This document shows positions 38,513 to 50,039 of a stretch of 64,000 bases of DNA, one piece after another. The notes below the pieces were generated by a model, which saw only the letters and a list, made by a program, of their open reading frames with translations, did no database searches and was not told where the DNA came from. Both the position numbers and the translations under genes were made by a program. The DNA comes from Rhodopseudomonas palustris (GTDB lineage Bacteria > Pseudomonadota > Alphaproteobacteria > Rhizobiales > Xanthobacteraceae): assembly GCF_003591005.1 (NCBI RefSeq), contig NZ_QYYD01000018.1, positions 62,001 to 126,000 on the forward strand, written 5' to 3'. How positions within the stretch are numbered: position 1 is the stretch's first letter; every line of letters begins with the position of its first letter.

Positions 38513-39727
38513 GTGTCGGTCGGGATGGCAGCTCTTCGCGCAGCCTATGGCTGCGATCCGGACCGCAGCCGCGGCCGGCAATTCGCCGAGCCGCCGAGCA
38601 GCAATCGCAGCGCGTTCCGGCGCGATTGCGACCGCGTGATCCACTCCAACGCGTTTCGCCGGTTGAAGCACAAGACGCAGGTCTTTGTCTTTCACGAGGG
38701 CGATCACTATCGCACCCGGCTGACGCACAGTCTAGAAGTCGCCCAGATCGCCCGCGCGATCGCCCGCCAGCTGGGCCTCGATGAGGACCTCACCGAAACG
38801 CTGGCGCTGGCCCACGACCTCGGCCATCCGCCTTTTGGCCACGCCGGCGAGCGGGCGTTGGACGCTTGCCTACGGGGCCATGGGGGCTTCGACCACAACG
38901 CCCAAACGCTGCGGGTGCTGACGGCGCTGGAGCATCGCTATCCGGAATTCGACGGGCTGAACCTAACCTGGGAGACCCTGGAGGGGGTGGTCAAGCACAA
39001 TGGTCCACTGACCGACCGCGCCGGCAAGCCGTTACCGCGCTATGCCGAGCACGGCGTGCCTTTAGGAATCGCCGAGTTCAATCAGCGGCTCGACCTCGAA
39101 TTATGGAGCTTCGCCTCGCTCGAGGCCCAGGTGGCGGCGATCGCCGACGATATCGCCTATGACGGCCACGACATCGACGACGGTTTGCGGGCAGGACTGT
39201 TCCGGGTCGACGATCTGCGCGCGGTTCCGCTTGCGGCCGAGATCATTGGCGAGATCGATCGGCGGTATCCAAATCTAGCCGAGGGCCGGCGGGGCGCCGA
39301 GCTGGTGCGCGAACTGATTTCGCGACTGATCCGGGCGGTCACGGAAGAGACGGCTCGGCGACTGGCGGAGGCCGCGCCGCGATCCGCCGAGGACGTTCGC
39401 CATGCGGCGACCGCGATGGTGGCGTTTCCGGCGGACATCGCAGCAGCAGAGTCGGAGATCAAAGCCTTCCTGTGGACCCACATGTATCGCGCCGAACGGG
39501 TGATGGCGGTGATGCGTCATGCCGAGGCGATCGTCGTCGATCTGTTTCAGCGCTATTGCGACCATCCCGCCGACCTGCCGCCCGACTGGTTGCCGGCCGA
39601 CGGCCCGGTCGCGGAATGCGAGGCCGACCGCTTCCGCCGCATCCGCAACTTCATTGCCGGCATGACCGACTTCTACGCTTTCAACGAGCACAAGAGGCTC
39701 TTTGACTCGACCCCGGAATTGCGTTAG
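38513..39727 (+). CDS. dgt: Deoxyguanosinetriphosphate triphosphohydrolase-like protein
   Basis: This 404-residue HD-domain hydrolase removes triphosphate from dNTPs. The metal-binding HD set is visible in [20 protein letters not shown] (about 62-81) and [17 protein letters not shown] (about 98-114). The start of the fold, [20 protein letters not shown], is also conserved. I use GTG at 38513, preceded by AGGAA, because homologues start at this MSVGM-like sequence. A longer frame upstream lacks a signal. The 48 bases to argS suggest cotranscription. Confidence 0.92.
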   Translation: MSVGMAALRAAYGCDPDRSRGRQFAEPPSSNRSAFRRDCDRVIHSNAFRRLKHKTQVFVFHEGDHYRTRLTHSLEVAQIARAIARQLGLDEDLTETLALAHDLGHPPFGHAGERALDACLRGHGGFDHNAQTLRVLTALEHRYPEFDGLNLTWETLEGVVKHNGPLTDRAGKPLPRYAEHGVPLGIAEFNQRLDLELWSFASLEAQVAAIADDIAYDGHDIDDGLRAGLFRVDDLRAVPLAAEIIGEIDRRYPNLAEGRRGAELVRELISRLIRAVTEETARRLAEAAPRSAEDVRHAATAMVAFPADIAAAESEIKAFLWTHMYRAERVMAVMRHAEAIVVDLFQRYCDHPADLPPDWLPADGPVAECEADRFRRIRNFIAGMTDFYAFNEHKRLFDSTPELR

Positions 39728-39775
39728 GCGGCGCCGGACCGGCCGAATGGCCGCCTTTCCAATTCCATTGCAGCC

Positions 39776-41569
39776 ATGTCCCATCACACCACGTCCACGC
39801 ACCTGTTCGCTCACGTCCTGTCGCGCGTCCACGGGGCGTGCGCCGCGCTGATCGGCGAGGGCGCGCTGCCGGCCGGCATCGATCTGGCGCGGATCGTGGT
39901 CGAGCCGCCCAAGGACGCCTCGCACGGCGACATGGCGACCAATGCAGCGATGGTGCTGGCCAAGGAAGCCAGGACCAAGCCGCGCGACCTCGCCGACAAG
40001 ATCGCCGAGAAGTTGCGGGCGGCGGACGAGATCGCCGACGTGGTGATCGCCGGGCCCGGCTTCATCAATCTGAGGCTTAATCCGGCGGTGTGGGCACAGG
40101 CGCTGCGGGACGTGCTGGCCGCCGGCGAGGCGTACGGCCGCTCGGCAATCGGGGGCGACGAGCGGGTCAACATCGAATACGTCTCGGCCAACCCGACCGG
40201 GCCGATGCATGTCGGCCATTGCCGCGGCGCCGTGTTCGGTGATGCGCTGGCGAATCTGCTCGAAGCCGCCGGCTACATCGTCACCCGCGAGTACTACATC
40301 AACGATGCCGGCGCACAGGTCGATGTGCTGGCGCGCTCGGCGTACCTACGCTACCGCGAGGCGCTGGGCGAGACCATCGGCGACATTCCGGAGGGGCTGT
40401 ATCCGGGCGATTACCTCGTCCCCGTCGGCCAGGCGCTGAAGGCGGAGCACGGCCCGGCGTTGAAAGACATGCCCGAATCGCAATGGCTTCCCATCGTCCG
40501 CGCCAGGGCGATCGCGATGATGATGGAGATGATCAAGGGCGACCTCGCGGCGCTTGCGATCACCCATGAGGTATTCTTCTCCGAACGCTCGCTGATCGAA
40601 GGCGAGCGCAATCGCGTCGCCGATACCATCGATTTTCTTCGCGCCAAGGGCGACGTGTACCAGGGCCGGCTGCCGCCGCCGAAGGGTGCTCCTGTCGAGG
40701 ACTATGAGGACCGTGAGCAGACGCTGTTCCGCGCCACAGCCTATGGCGACGACGTCGACCGGCCGCTGCTCAAGTCGGACGGCTCCTACACCTACTTCGC
40801 CTCCGACATCGCCTATCACAAGGTGAAGTTCGATGCCGGCTGCCCGAGCCTGGTCGACGTCTTGGGCGCCGACCACGGCGGCTATATCAAGCGGATGCAG
40901 GCGGCCGTTCAGGCGGTGACCGCCGGGAAGGGGGTGCTCGACGTCAAGATCGTTCAGCTGGTGCGCCTGCTGCGCAATGGCGAACCGGTCAAAATGTCCA
41001 AGCGATCCGGAGACTTCGTGACACTCCGTGAAGTGGTGGATGAAGTTGGCTCGGACGCCGTTCGGTTCATGATGCTGTTCCGCAAGAACGACGCGGTGCT
41101 CGATTTCGACCTCGCCAAGGTGATCGAGCAGTCCAAGGACAACCCGGTGTTCTACGTCCAGTACGGCCACGCCCGCGGCCACTCGATCTTCCGCAACGCC
41201 CGCGAACTGTTTCCGGATCTGCCGGAGGCGACCGATGCCCGGATCGCTCTCCTGAAGGATGCCGCCATCGAGCGGCTGACCGATCCGGCCGAGCTCGACC
41301 TGCTGCGCCGGCTGGCGTTGTTTCCGCGGACGGTGGAAGCGGCGGCGCTGGCGCACGAGCCGCACCGCATCGCGTTCTACCTCTACGAACTCGCCAGCGA
41401 ATTCCACGCGCACTGGACCCACGGCCGTGATGCGCCTCATTTACGCTTCATTATCAATAATGATGCAGAGATTAGCAGGGCGCGACTGGCAATGGTTCAG
41501 GGCGTCGTCTCGGTACTGGCAGCGGGGCTTGCCATGCTCGGTGTCACAGCGCCGGACGAGATGCGATAG
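39776..41569 (+). CDS. argS: Arginyl-tRNA synthetase
   Basis: This 597-residue class I synthetase charges tRNA-Arg. The N-terminal Arg-tRNA synthetase domain (about 1-100) precedes the HIGH-like motif [19 protein letters not shown] (about 140-158). The KMSKS-like site is [16 protein letters not shown] (about 404-419). The C-terminal DALR anticodon-binding domain ends near residue 597. The region near the 3' end (about 41440-41500) is unusually A/T rich for the window but stays in frame. It is followed by a SPOR-domain gene, as is common in this order. Confidence 0.97.
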   Translation: MSHHTTSTHLFAHVLSRVHGACAALIGEGALPAGIDLARIVVEPPKDASHGDMATNAAMVLAKEARTKPRDLADKIAEKLRAADEIADVVIAGPGFINLRLNPAVWAQALRDVLAAGEAYGRSAIGGDERVNIEYVSANPTGPMHVGHCRGAVFGDALANLLEAAGYIVTREYYINDAGAQVDVLARSAYLRYREALGETIGDIPEGLYPGDYLVPVGQALKAEHGPALKDMPESQWLPIVRARAIAMMMEMIKGDLAALAITHEVFFSERSLIEGERNRVADTIDFLRAKGDVYQGRLPPPKGAPVEDYEDREQTLFRATAYGDDVDRPLLKSDGSYTYFASDIAYHKVKFDAGCPSLVDVLGADHGGYIKRMQAAVQAVTAGKGVLDVKIVQLVRLLRNGEPVKMSKRSGDFVTLREVVDEVGSDAVRFMMLFRKNDAVLDFDLAKVIEQSKDNPVFYVQYGHARGHSIFRNARELFPDLPEATDARIALLKDAAIERLTDPAELDLLRRLALFPRTVEAAALAHEPHRIAFYLYELASEFHAHWTHGRDAPHLRFIINNDAEISRARLAMVQGVVSVLAAGLAMLGVTAPDEMR

Positions 41570-41673
41570 GGGACGGCCGGTCAGATTGGGGGATCTGTCG
41601 CGGCTATTGAGAGCGGCTTATCGTCTGCGTGAGCGGGTTTTTGGCGGCTTTCCCGAATGGGACGCGATATCAC

Positions 41674-43233
41674 ATGACCGATCGATACCACGACCGACCC
41701 TTCCCGGCGGATGACGACGAGACCCGCGCAGCCTATGCCCAGCACAAGACTGACAGCGATCCGCTTGCCGAACTTGCACGCCTGATCGGTCAGAACGATC
41801 CGTTCGGCGGTCAGGCGCCGGCTCACGGCCGGCCTGCGTCGCGCGCCACCGACTTCCGCCCCAGCACGCCGCTGCCGCCGCTCGATGAGGATGCGCCGCC
41901 GCAGCCGATGCCGTCCTGGCTGCAGCATCGCCGCGCGGTCGAGGCGGAGCCCGCTCCCGTGGCGCCGCGCCCGGACTTCAGCAAGCCGCCGTCCTTCGTC
42001 ACCGCCGCGGCACCGCGGCGTACGGAGGCTCGTGGCTATGAGCAGCCGGCTTTCGACGAGCCCCAGCCGCCCTACGACGACCGTCTGCCGCCGTCGCAGT
42101 TGGATCAGCAGCGCTACGACCAGTCGCAATTCGATCCGCGGCAGGCCCCCGATCCATACGCCGCCGTGCAGCCGTCGCTGCCGCTCGAGCAGCCGCAATT
42201 CGTCCCGGCCCGCTATGACGATGCGCTGTACGGCCAGCTCGACCCGTCCCAGGTACGACCCGACGCCAGCTATCCCGAAGCACCGTATGGCTACGACGAC
42301 GGCTACGCCGACGAGCCGGAGCCTCGTGCAGCTAAACCGCGCCGCAACAACATGGTGACCGTGGCTGCAGTGCTTGCGCTGGCTGTGGTCGGCACCGGCG
42401 GCGCGTTTGCGTATCGCACGTTCTCAGGTACCACCCGCAGCGGCGAACCGCCGGTGATCAAAGCCGATCCGACCCCGACCAAGGTGATGGCGGCGCCCGC
42501 GGCAGGCGATGCGGCCGGCAAGCCGATTCAGGATCGTCTCGCCGCCGGTAACGGCGTCGAAGCGCTGGTGTCGCGCGAAGAGCAGCCAGCCGATCCCTCG
42601 CGCGCCGGGCAGGGCGCCCGTGTGGTGATGCCGCCGCTCAACCAGAATCCGAACCCACCGGCGGTCGGCTCGGTGTCGCCGAATGCCCGGCCGAATCTGC
42701 AGCCGCCGACCAACTCCGCCAGCGAGGAGCCGCGGCGGATCAAGACCTACAGCATCCGGCCCGATCAGGCCGACACGGCGGCGGCGCCTGTCGCAACCGG
42801 CTCGGCCAAGCAGGCCGCGCGCGCGCAACCGCCGGCAGCGCCGCAGCAGCGCCCTGCCACTCGCTCGGCTGAGGACGCCAACGCGTCGGCCGGCAACGCG
42901 CCGTTGTCGCTGAATCCCACCGCCGCACCGGCGCAGAACCAGCGCGTCGCAGCGCTGCCGCCCGCGGAAGCTCCGGCGACCAGCGGCGGCTACGTCGTGC
43001 AGATTTCCTCGCAGCGAAGCGAGGCCGACGCCAAGGCGTCCTACCGGGCGCTGCAGAGCAAGTTCCCGTCGGTCCTCGGTTCCCGCCAGCCGCTGATCAA
43101 GCGCGCCGATCTCGGCAGCAAGGGCGTCTACTACCGCGCCATGGTCGGTCCGTTCGGAACCCCCGACCAGGCCCAGCAGCTCTGCGGCAGCCTAAAATCT
43201 GCTGGCGGACAGTGCGTCGTCCAGAGGAATTAA
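41674..43233 (+). CDS. SPOR domain-containing membrane protein
   Basis: This 519-residue bitopic protein has a long cytoplasmic Pro/Gln/Tyr/Asp-rich N-terminal region of about 225 residues. One transmembrane helix follows (about 227-247, VTVAAVLALAVVGTGGAFAY). A disordered periplasmic stretch rich in Ala, Pro and Gln leads to the C-terminal SPOR domain (about 440-519, GGYVVQISSQRSEADAK and YYRAMVGPF). SPOR domains bind denuded glycan strands at septa, so the protein probably helps cell division. The ATG at 41674 (MTDRYHDRPFP) fits homologues. It is followed by nagZ 47 bases later. Confidence 0.88.
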   Translation: MTDRYHDRPFPADDDETRAAYAQHKTDSDPLAELARLIGQNDPFGGQAPAHGRPASRATDFRPSTPLPPLDEDAPPQPMPSWLQHRRAVEAEPAPVAPRPDFSKPPSFVTAAAPRRTEARGYEQPAFDEPQPPYDDRLPPSQLDQQRYDQSQFDPRQAPDPYAAVQPSLPLEQPQFVPARYDDALYGQLDPSQVRPDASYPEAPYGYDDGYADEPEPRAAKPRRNNMVTVAAVLALAVVGTGGAFAYRTFSGTTRSGEPPVIKADPTPTKVMAAPAAGDAAGKPIQDRLAAGNGVEALVSREEQPADPSRAGQGARVVMPPLNQNPNPPAVGSVSPNARPNLQPPTNSASEEPRRIKTYSIRPDQADTAAAPVATGSAKQAARAQPPAAPQQRPATRSAEDANASAGNAPLSLNPTAAPAQNQRVAALPPAEAPATSGGYVVQISSQRSEADAKASYRALQSKFPSVLGSRQPLIKRADLGSKGVYYRAMVGPFGTPDQAQQLCGSLKSAGGQCVVQRN

Positions 43234-43280
43234 CGGCCGTTTCCTTGACCCTGGAGGCGCGCGCGGGCTAAGCGGCCCTT

Positions 43281-44306
43281 ATGACCTCGCGCGCTTTCAT
43301 CACCGGTATCTCCGGACTGGGCATCACGGACGAAGAGCGCGAGTTTTTGCGCCAATCCCGTCCGTGGGGATTCATCCTGTTCAAGCGCAACGTCGACAAC
43401 CCGGCCCAAGTGGCTGGAGTCGTAGGTGAGTTGCGCCGGATCATCGATGCGCCGGACGCTCCGGTCCTGATCGATCAGGAGGGCGGCCGGGTGCAGCGGC
43501 TGGGGCCGCCGCACTGGCCGGTGTATCCGCGCGGCGCCGTGTTCTCTGCACTTTACGACATCGATTCGCAGCTCGGCCTGACCGCCGCGCGGCTGAGTGC
43601 TCGGCTGATCGCGGCCGATCTGGCCGACCTCGGCATCACTGTCGACTGCCTGCCGCTCGCTGACGTGCCGATCGCCGGTGCCGACGCGGTGATCGGCGAT
43701 CGCGCTTATGGCACTGAGCCGGCCAAGGTGGCGGCGATCGCCCGTGCGGTCACCGAAGGGCTGGAGCAGGGCGCGGTGCTGCCGGTGCTCAAGCATATCC
43801 CCGGGCACGGACGGGCGAATGCGGACAGTCATTTTCGGCTCCCGACCGTCGACACGCCGCGGGAGGAGCTCGAACGCACCGATTTCGCCGCGTTCAAGCC
43901 GCTCGCCGACCTGCCGATGGCGATGACTGCACATGTTGTGTTTAGCGCGCTCGATCCCGCCAAACCCGCGACCACTTCTGCGACAATCATCGATCAGGTG
44001 ATTCGCGGACAGATCGGGTTCCAAGGGCTACTGATGAGCGATGACGTCTCGATGAACGCGTTGGACGGCACGATCGCGGAGCGCACGCGCGCGAGCATTG
44101 CGGCCGGCTGCGACGTCGTCCTGCATTGCAACGGCACGCTCGACGAGATGCGGCAGGTGGCTGCCGAAGTGCCGGAGCTGTCCGGGCAGGCGCTGATGCG
44201 CGCCGAGGCCGCACTGGCGTCGCGCAAGCCGGCGCAGCCGTTCGACCGTACTGCCGCGCGCGCCGAACTCGCGACACTGATCGGCCGCGCAGGGATGAGC
44301 GTATGA
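43281..44306 (+). CDS. nagZ: Beta-N-acetylhexosaminidase
   Basis: This 341-residue glycoside hydrolase family 3 enzyme removes N-acetylglucosamine from anhydromuropeptides in the cytoplasm during peptidoglycan recycling. LIDQEGGRVQRL is near residues 63-74. The NagZ signature KHIPGHGRANADSH is at 171-184 and includes the His/Asp dyad on the mobile loop. The nucleophile segment LMSDDVSMNAL is at about 251-261. The stop TGA overlaps the ATG of scpA. The recycling role can also affect AmpC induction where present; no ampC is seen here. Confidence 0.94.
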   Translation: MTSRAFITGISGLGITDEEREFLRQSRPWGFILFKRNVDNPAQVAGVVGELRRIIDAPDAPVLIDQEGGRVQRLGPPHWPVYPRGAVFSALYDIDSQLGLTAARLSARLIAADLADLGITVDCLPLADVPIAGADAVIGDRAYGTEPAKVAAIARAVTEGLEQGAVLPVLKHIPGHGRANADSHFRLPTVDTPREELERTDFAAFKPLADLPMAMTAHVVFSALDPAKPATTSATIIDQVIRGQIGFQGLLMSDDVSMNALDGTIAERTRASIAAGCDVVLHCNGTLDEMRQVAAEVPELSGQALMRAEAALASRKPAQPFDRTAARAELATLIGRAGMSV

Positions 44307-45133
44307 CCGCTGAGATTCTGAAGTTCGAGACTGGTCGACCGGCCGAGCCGATCGATCAGGACGAGGCGCTCGTCATCGACGTCGAGGGCTATGAAGGTCC
44401 GCTCGATCTGCTGCTGACGCTGGCGCGGCAGCAGAAGGTCGATCTGCACAAGATCTCCATTCTGGCACTCGCCGATCAGTACCTGCTGTTCATCGAGGAA
44501 GCGCGGAAGGTCCGCCTCGAACTCGCCGCCGATTATCTGGTGATGGCAGCGTGGCTCGCCTACCTGAAGTCGCGGCTGCTGCTGCCGGAGCCGCCGGCGC
44601 AGGAAGGCCCGAGCGCCGAAGACATGGCGACGGCGCTGGCCAACCGGCTGCGCCGGCTCGAAGCCATCCGCGAGGCCGCCAACGCACTGATGACCCGGCC
44701 GCAGTTACAACGCGACGTGTTTCCGCGCGGCATGGCCGAATCGATCGACGAGATCCGCCATCCGAAGTTCACCGCGACGTTGTACGATCTGCTCAGCGCC
44801 TACGCCACGCAGCGCCAGTCGCGCGTGCTCACCACCGTGCACCTCGCCCGCCGCACCGTGTGGTCGCTGAGCGAAGCGCGCGCCTCGCTGGAGCGACTGG
44901 TCGGCCTCGCCGAGGATTGGAGCCGGCTCGACGAGTATCTGCTCAGCTACTTGCCAGATCCGGCCCAGAAGGCCACCGCGCTCGCGTCGAGCTTCGCAGC
45001 GGCACTCGAGCTGGTGCGCGAGGGCCAGGTCGAACTGCATCAGGCCGCGCCGCTGGCGCCTTTGTATTTTCGTAAGCGTCCGCCATCTCCAGCGATGGAA
45101 GCGGCAACCATGCCGGACGCTCCGGCAGGGTAG
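44303..45133 (+). CDS. scpA: Segregation and condensation protein A
   Basis: This 276-residue kleisin binds SMC and ScpB to condense the chromosome. The start ATG at 44303 overlaps the nagZ stop. The N-terminal domain includes YEGPLDLLLTLARQQKVDL (about 32-50), and KISILALADQYL follows. The C-terminal winged-helix part contains FSAALEL-like AASFAAALELVREGQV segments in the order FAAALELVREGQVELHQ. The length is normal. The scpB ATG follows 21 bases after its stop. Confidence 0.94.
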   Translation: MTAEILKFETGRPAEPIDQDEALVIDVEGYEGPLDLLLTLARQQKVDLHKISILALADQYLLFIEEARKVRLELAADYLVMAAWLAYLKSRLLLPEPPAQEGPSAEDMATALANRLRRLEAIREAANALMTRPQLQRDVFPRGMAESIDEIRHPKFTATLYDLLSAYATQRQSRVLTTVHLARRTVWSLSEARASLERLVGLAEDWSRLDEYLLSYLPDPAQKATALASSFAAALELVREGQVELHQAAPLAPLYFRKRPPSPAMEAATMPDAPAG

Positions 45134-45153
45134 TGGTAGAAGGAGAGCGAGCC

Positions 45154-46350
45154 ATGGCAAGTCTGGCGGAGAAGCGCATCGTGGAGTTCGAACCCCATCT
45201 CGAACGCGACGAAGTCGTCACCCAGCAGCAGCCGCAGAGCCGGCCCGAGGAACTGCGTCTCCTCGAAGCCCTGCTGTTCGCCTCGCCCGAGCCGCTGGAG
45301 CAGGCGGCGCTGGCCAAGCGCATGCCCGAGGGCGTCGACATCAAGGCCGCACTGGCGCAGCTGCAGGCGGACTACGCGCATCGCGGCGTCAATCTGGTGC
45401 GCATCGCCAGCAAGTGGACCTTCCGCACCGCCGGCGATCTCGCCTGGCTGATGACGCGCGAAACCACCGAGACCCGCAAACTGTCGCGCGCCGCGATCGA
45501 GATGCTGGCGATTATCGCCTATCACCAGCCGATCACCCGTGCGGAAATTGAAGAGATCCGCGGCGTGGTGACCTCGAAGGGCACGCTCGACGTGCTGCTC
45601 GAGACCGGCTGGATCCGTCCACGCGGCCGCCGCAAGACGCCGGGCCGTCCGCTGACGTTCGGTACCACGGACGCCTTCCTGGCACAGTTCAGCCTCGAGG
45701 CGCTGAGCGATCTGCCGGGCCTGGAAGAGCTCAAGGGCTCGGGCCTGCTCGACACCCGCCTGCCGACCGGCTTCAGCGTGCCGTCGCCGTCGGACGACCC
45801 GACCCTGCGCGAAGACGAAGACCCGCTCGAGGACGGCGAACTCGATCTGGCGCTGGCGCCGGTCGCCGATCCGGAGACCGACGAGGCCGCGCCCGTTGCC
45901 GATGGCGATGAGACGAAATCAGAAGCGCAGCCCGGCGTCGCCGAGGACGGCAGCGAGGCGGAGGTCGGCTTCGCCGAGGCGTCCGAGGACGAGACAGTCG
46001 AAGCCGAGGTCGGCTTTGCCGAGGCTGGCGATGTCATCGCCGACGAAGCTGCGGGTGAGGAAAGCGCGTCCGCGGATGTTGATCTGGACGAGGCTGACGA
46101 CAACGACACAGCCTCCGATGCTGAACCTGCTGCCGAGCCGAGTGAAGACGAGACGGCCGAGATTGCTCTCGAAGAAGCAGGGCTCGAAACCTTCGAAGAC
46201 GAGCAGGGCGAGAGTGAGATCGCGGAAGCGAGTGATGACGTGACCGAAGCGTCTGAGCTCGAAGCCTCAGATCTTGATGCCACTCCTGATGATGCCGAGG
46301 ATGACGACCCCCAGGATGGGGACGACGACCAGGGTCGCGAGCCCACCTGA
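45154..46350 (+). CDS. scpB: Segregation and condensation protein B with long acidic tail
   Basis: This 398-residue protein has the ScpB tandem winged-helix core in the first 225 residues. LRLLEALLFASPEPLEQ, KLSRAAIEMLAIIAYHQP and PGRPLTFGTTDAFLAQF are visible, the last near residue 170. It works with SMC and ScpA. About 175 residues of almost purely Asp/Glu/Ala/Ser sequence follow, with repeated segments such as AEVGFAEAS and AEVGFAEAG. A normal ScpB is about 200-250 residues. AGAAGGAGA before the ATG at 45154 decides the start over the GTG at 45133. The tail is in frame and ends at a TGA. Confidence 0.92.
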   Translation: MASLAEKRIVEFEPHLERDEVVTQQQPQSRPEELRLLEALLFASPEPLEQAALAKRMPEGVDIKAALAQLQADYAHRGVNLVRIASKWTFRTAGDLAWLMTRETTETRKLSRAAIEMLAIIAYHQPITRAEIEEIRGVVTSKGTLDVLLETGWIRPRGRRKTPGRPLTFGTTDAFLAQFSLEALSDLPGLEELKGSGLLDTRLPTGFSVPSPSDDPTLREDEDPLEDGELDLALAPVADPETDEAAPVADGDETKSEAQPGVAEDGSEAEVGFAEASEDETVEAEVGFAEAGDVIADEAAGEESASADVDLDEADDNDTASDAEPAAEPSEDETAEIALEEAGLETFEDEQGESEIAEASDDVTEASELEASDLDATPDDAEDDDPQDGDDDQGREPT

Positions 46351-46500
46351 CAGCGCCGCAGCGTCGCGGCGGAACATCGACACCGCGTCAATCACGTCGC
46401 CGTTTAGTCGGCTTAAATCCTTGTTTTTGATTGGCCTTGCGCCTAGTTTCCAAGATAGGGCACAGGCTGGCGCGCCGGTCGAGTTTCGGGAGATTGCAGG

Positions 46501-46740
46501 ATGGGTTCACTCAGTATCTGGCACTGGATCGTCGTCATCGCGGTCGTGCTGCTGCTGTTCGGTCGCGGCAAGATTTCCGACCTGATGGGCGACGTCGCGC
46601 AGGGCATCAAGTCCTTTAAGAAGGGCCTGCAGGACGATGAGAAGACTGCCGAAAAGTCCGAGCCCGTGAAGTCGATCGACCACACCGCGGCGCCCGGCGC
46701 AGCGCCGAACCGCAGCGACGTCGGCAGCAAGGCGGTGTGA
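46501..46740 (+). CDS. tatA: Sec-independent protein translocase subunit TatA
   Basis: This 79-residue protein has one N-terminal transmembrane helix (about residues 5-22, [20 protein letters not shown]). A Gly hinge and an amphipathic helix with FKKG follow, and the tail is hydrophilic. It oligomerises to form the Tat translocation pore. GGGAGATTGCAGG before the ATG carries the ribosome site. Its neighbours tatB and tatC complete the system. Confidence 0.95.
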   Translation: MGSLSIWHWIVVIAVVLLLFGRGKISDLMGDVAQGIKSFKKGLQDDEKTAEKSEPVKSIDHTAAPGAAPNRSDVGSKAV

Positions 46741-46928
46741 GCGGCAGCTCACGCCGGAGCTTGCAGCTGATCGCCGGCCGTTGAGGCAAACTTGCGGTAG
46801 CGCTCATGCGCTGCAGCAAATCTCTTGTGGTGAGACGTCGCCTCGGGCAGGAGTGTCGCAGGGCGAGTGATCGCCGAAGCGGACGCCGATATCGGCCCGC
46901 GGGCAGTTTGGCATGTTCGGCACGTCTC

Positions 46929-47474
46929 ATGTTCGACATCGGGTGGAGTGAACTGATGGTGATCGGGGTGGTCGCGCTGATCGCGATCGGCCCCAAGGAA
47001 TTGCCCGGCGTGCTCCGCACGGTCGGGCAATGGCTGGGCAAGGCACGCAAGCTCGCCGGCGAATTTCAGGGCCAGTTCCAGGAAGCGATGCGCGAGGCCG
47101 AGATGGCCGACCTCAAGAAGTCGTTCGACGAGGTCAAGGAGGCGACGGCCGGCCTCACCACCAGCAACATGCTCACCAAGCTCGGCAGTGAACTGACCGA
47201 AGCCGCCGCGATCAACACGGACACCATCAATACGCCGCCGGTCGAACCGACCACGCCGGCGCAGCCGACGCCTGAGACGTTCATCGAAGCGACCACGCAC
47301 GAAGCTGTTACCGGCGAGCCGCTGGCGATCGTCAGCGAGGCGCAGGCGGGCAGTGAGCATCTGCCGGTGCCGGCCGAGACTCACGCGTTGGCGACACCCG
47401 ACTTCGCGCCGCCTGATCTTTCCCATTCCGCGCCGGCTGCGGCCGAGCCCGCCAAGGACGCCAAGGCATCATGA
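46929..47474 (+). CDS. tatB: Sec-independent protein translocase subunit TatB
   Basis: This 181-residue protein has the TatB N-terminus [20 protein letters not shown], with Glu8 in the membrane segment, followed by [15 protein letters not shown]. An amphipathic helix and a long Pro/Thr/Ala-rich tail complete it. It partners TatC in recognising twin-arginine signals. The ATG at 46929 fits the family start; earlier in-frame codons lack a signal. The stop overlaps the tatC start by four bases. Confidence 0.94.
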   Translation: MFDIGWSELMVIGVVALIAIGPKELPGVLRTVGQWLGKARKLAGEFQGQFQEAMREAEMADLKKSFDEVKEATAGLTTSNMLTKLGSELTEAAAINTDTINTPPVEPTTPAQPTPETFIEATTHEAVTGEPLAIVSEAQAGSEHLPVPAETHALATPDFAPPDLSHSAPAAAEPAKDAKAS

Positions 47475-48277
47475 GCGCCGAGGACATCGAAGCCTCCAAG
47501 GCGCCGTTGATGGATCACCTGATCGAGCTGCGCTCGCGGCTGATCAAGGCGCTGCTCGGCTTCGGCATCGCGTTCATCTTCTGCTTCTTCTTCGCCAAGC
47601 AGATCTACAACGTGCTGGTGTGGCCGTTCGTGTGGGTCGCAGGCGTCGAAAACTCGAAGTTCATCTATACCGCGCTGCTCGAATACTTCCTCACCCAGCT
47701 CAAGCTGGCGATGTTCGGTGCCGGCTTCATCTCGTTCCCGATCGTGGCGACGCAGATCTACAAGTTCGTCGCGCCGGGCCTGTACAAGCACGAGAAGAAC
47801 GCCTTCCTGCCATATCTGGTGGCGACCCCGGTGTTCTTCGTGCTCGGCTCGCTGGTGGTGTACTTCATCGTGCTGCCGATGCTGGTGCGGTTCTCGCTCG
47901 GCATGCAGCAGGTCGGCGGCGACGAGACCGCGCAGATCCAGCTCTTGCCCAAGGTCGGCGAATATCTGTCTCTGATGATGTCGCTGATCTTCGCGTTCGG
48001 CCTGGCGTTCCAGCTGCCGGTCATCCTGACGCTGCTCGGCCGTATCGGCGTGTTGACCTCCAAGCAGCTCAAAGAGAAGCGCCGCTATTTCATCGTCGGC
48101 GCCTTCGTCATCGCCGCGGTGCTGACCCCGCCCGACGTCATCAGCCAGGCCTCGCTCGCGATCCCGCTGATGGTGCTGTACGAAGGCTCGATCATCGCGG
48201 TGCGCATGGTCGAGAAGAAGCAGGCGGCGAGTGCCGCCGTCGCCGCCGACGCGGAGGCGTCGAAGCCGGCGGAGTAG
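47471..48277 (+). CDS. tatC: Sec-independent protein translocase subunit TatC
   Basis: This 268-residue protein has six transmembrane helices and the TatC signature [19 protein letters not shown] near residues 14-32. The conserved Glu in the first periplasmic part and [13 protein letters not shown] near 176-188 are also present. It is the receptor for twin-arginine signals. Substrates encoded in this window with such signals are OpgG and the ABC substrate-binding protein. It overlaps tatB by four bases. Confidence 0.96.
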   Translation: MSAEDIEASKAPLMDHLIELRSRLIKALLGFGIAFIFCFFFAKQIYNVLVWPFVWVAGVENSKFIYTALLEYFLTQLKLAMFGAGFISFPIVATQIYKFVAPGLYKHEKNAFLPYLVATPVFFVLGSLVVYFIVLPMLVRFSLGMQQVGGDETAQIQLLPKVGEYLSLMMSLIFAFGLAFQLPVILTLLGRIGVLTSKQLKEKRRYFIVGAFVIAAVLTPPDVISQASLAIPLMVLYEGSIIAVRMVEKKQAASAAVAADAEASKPAE

Positions 48278-48343
48278 GGCGGTAATCGCCCGCGGTTGCG
48301 TCGGCCAGAGAAGCTCCTATCCTCATTCACGTGAGGATGGTCG

Positions 48344-50034
<1,691 letters not shown>

Positions 50035-50039
50035 GGCAC

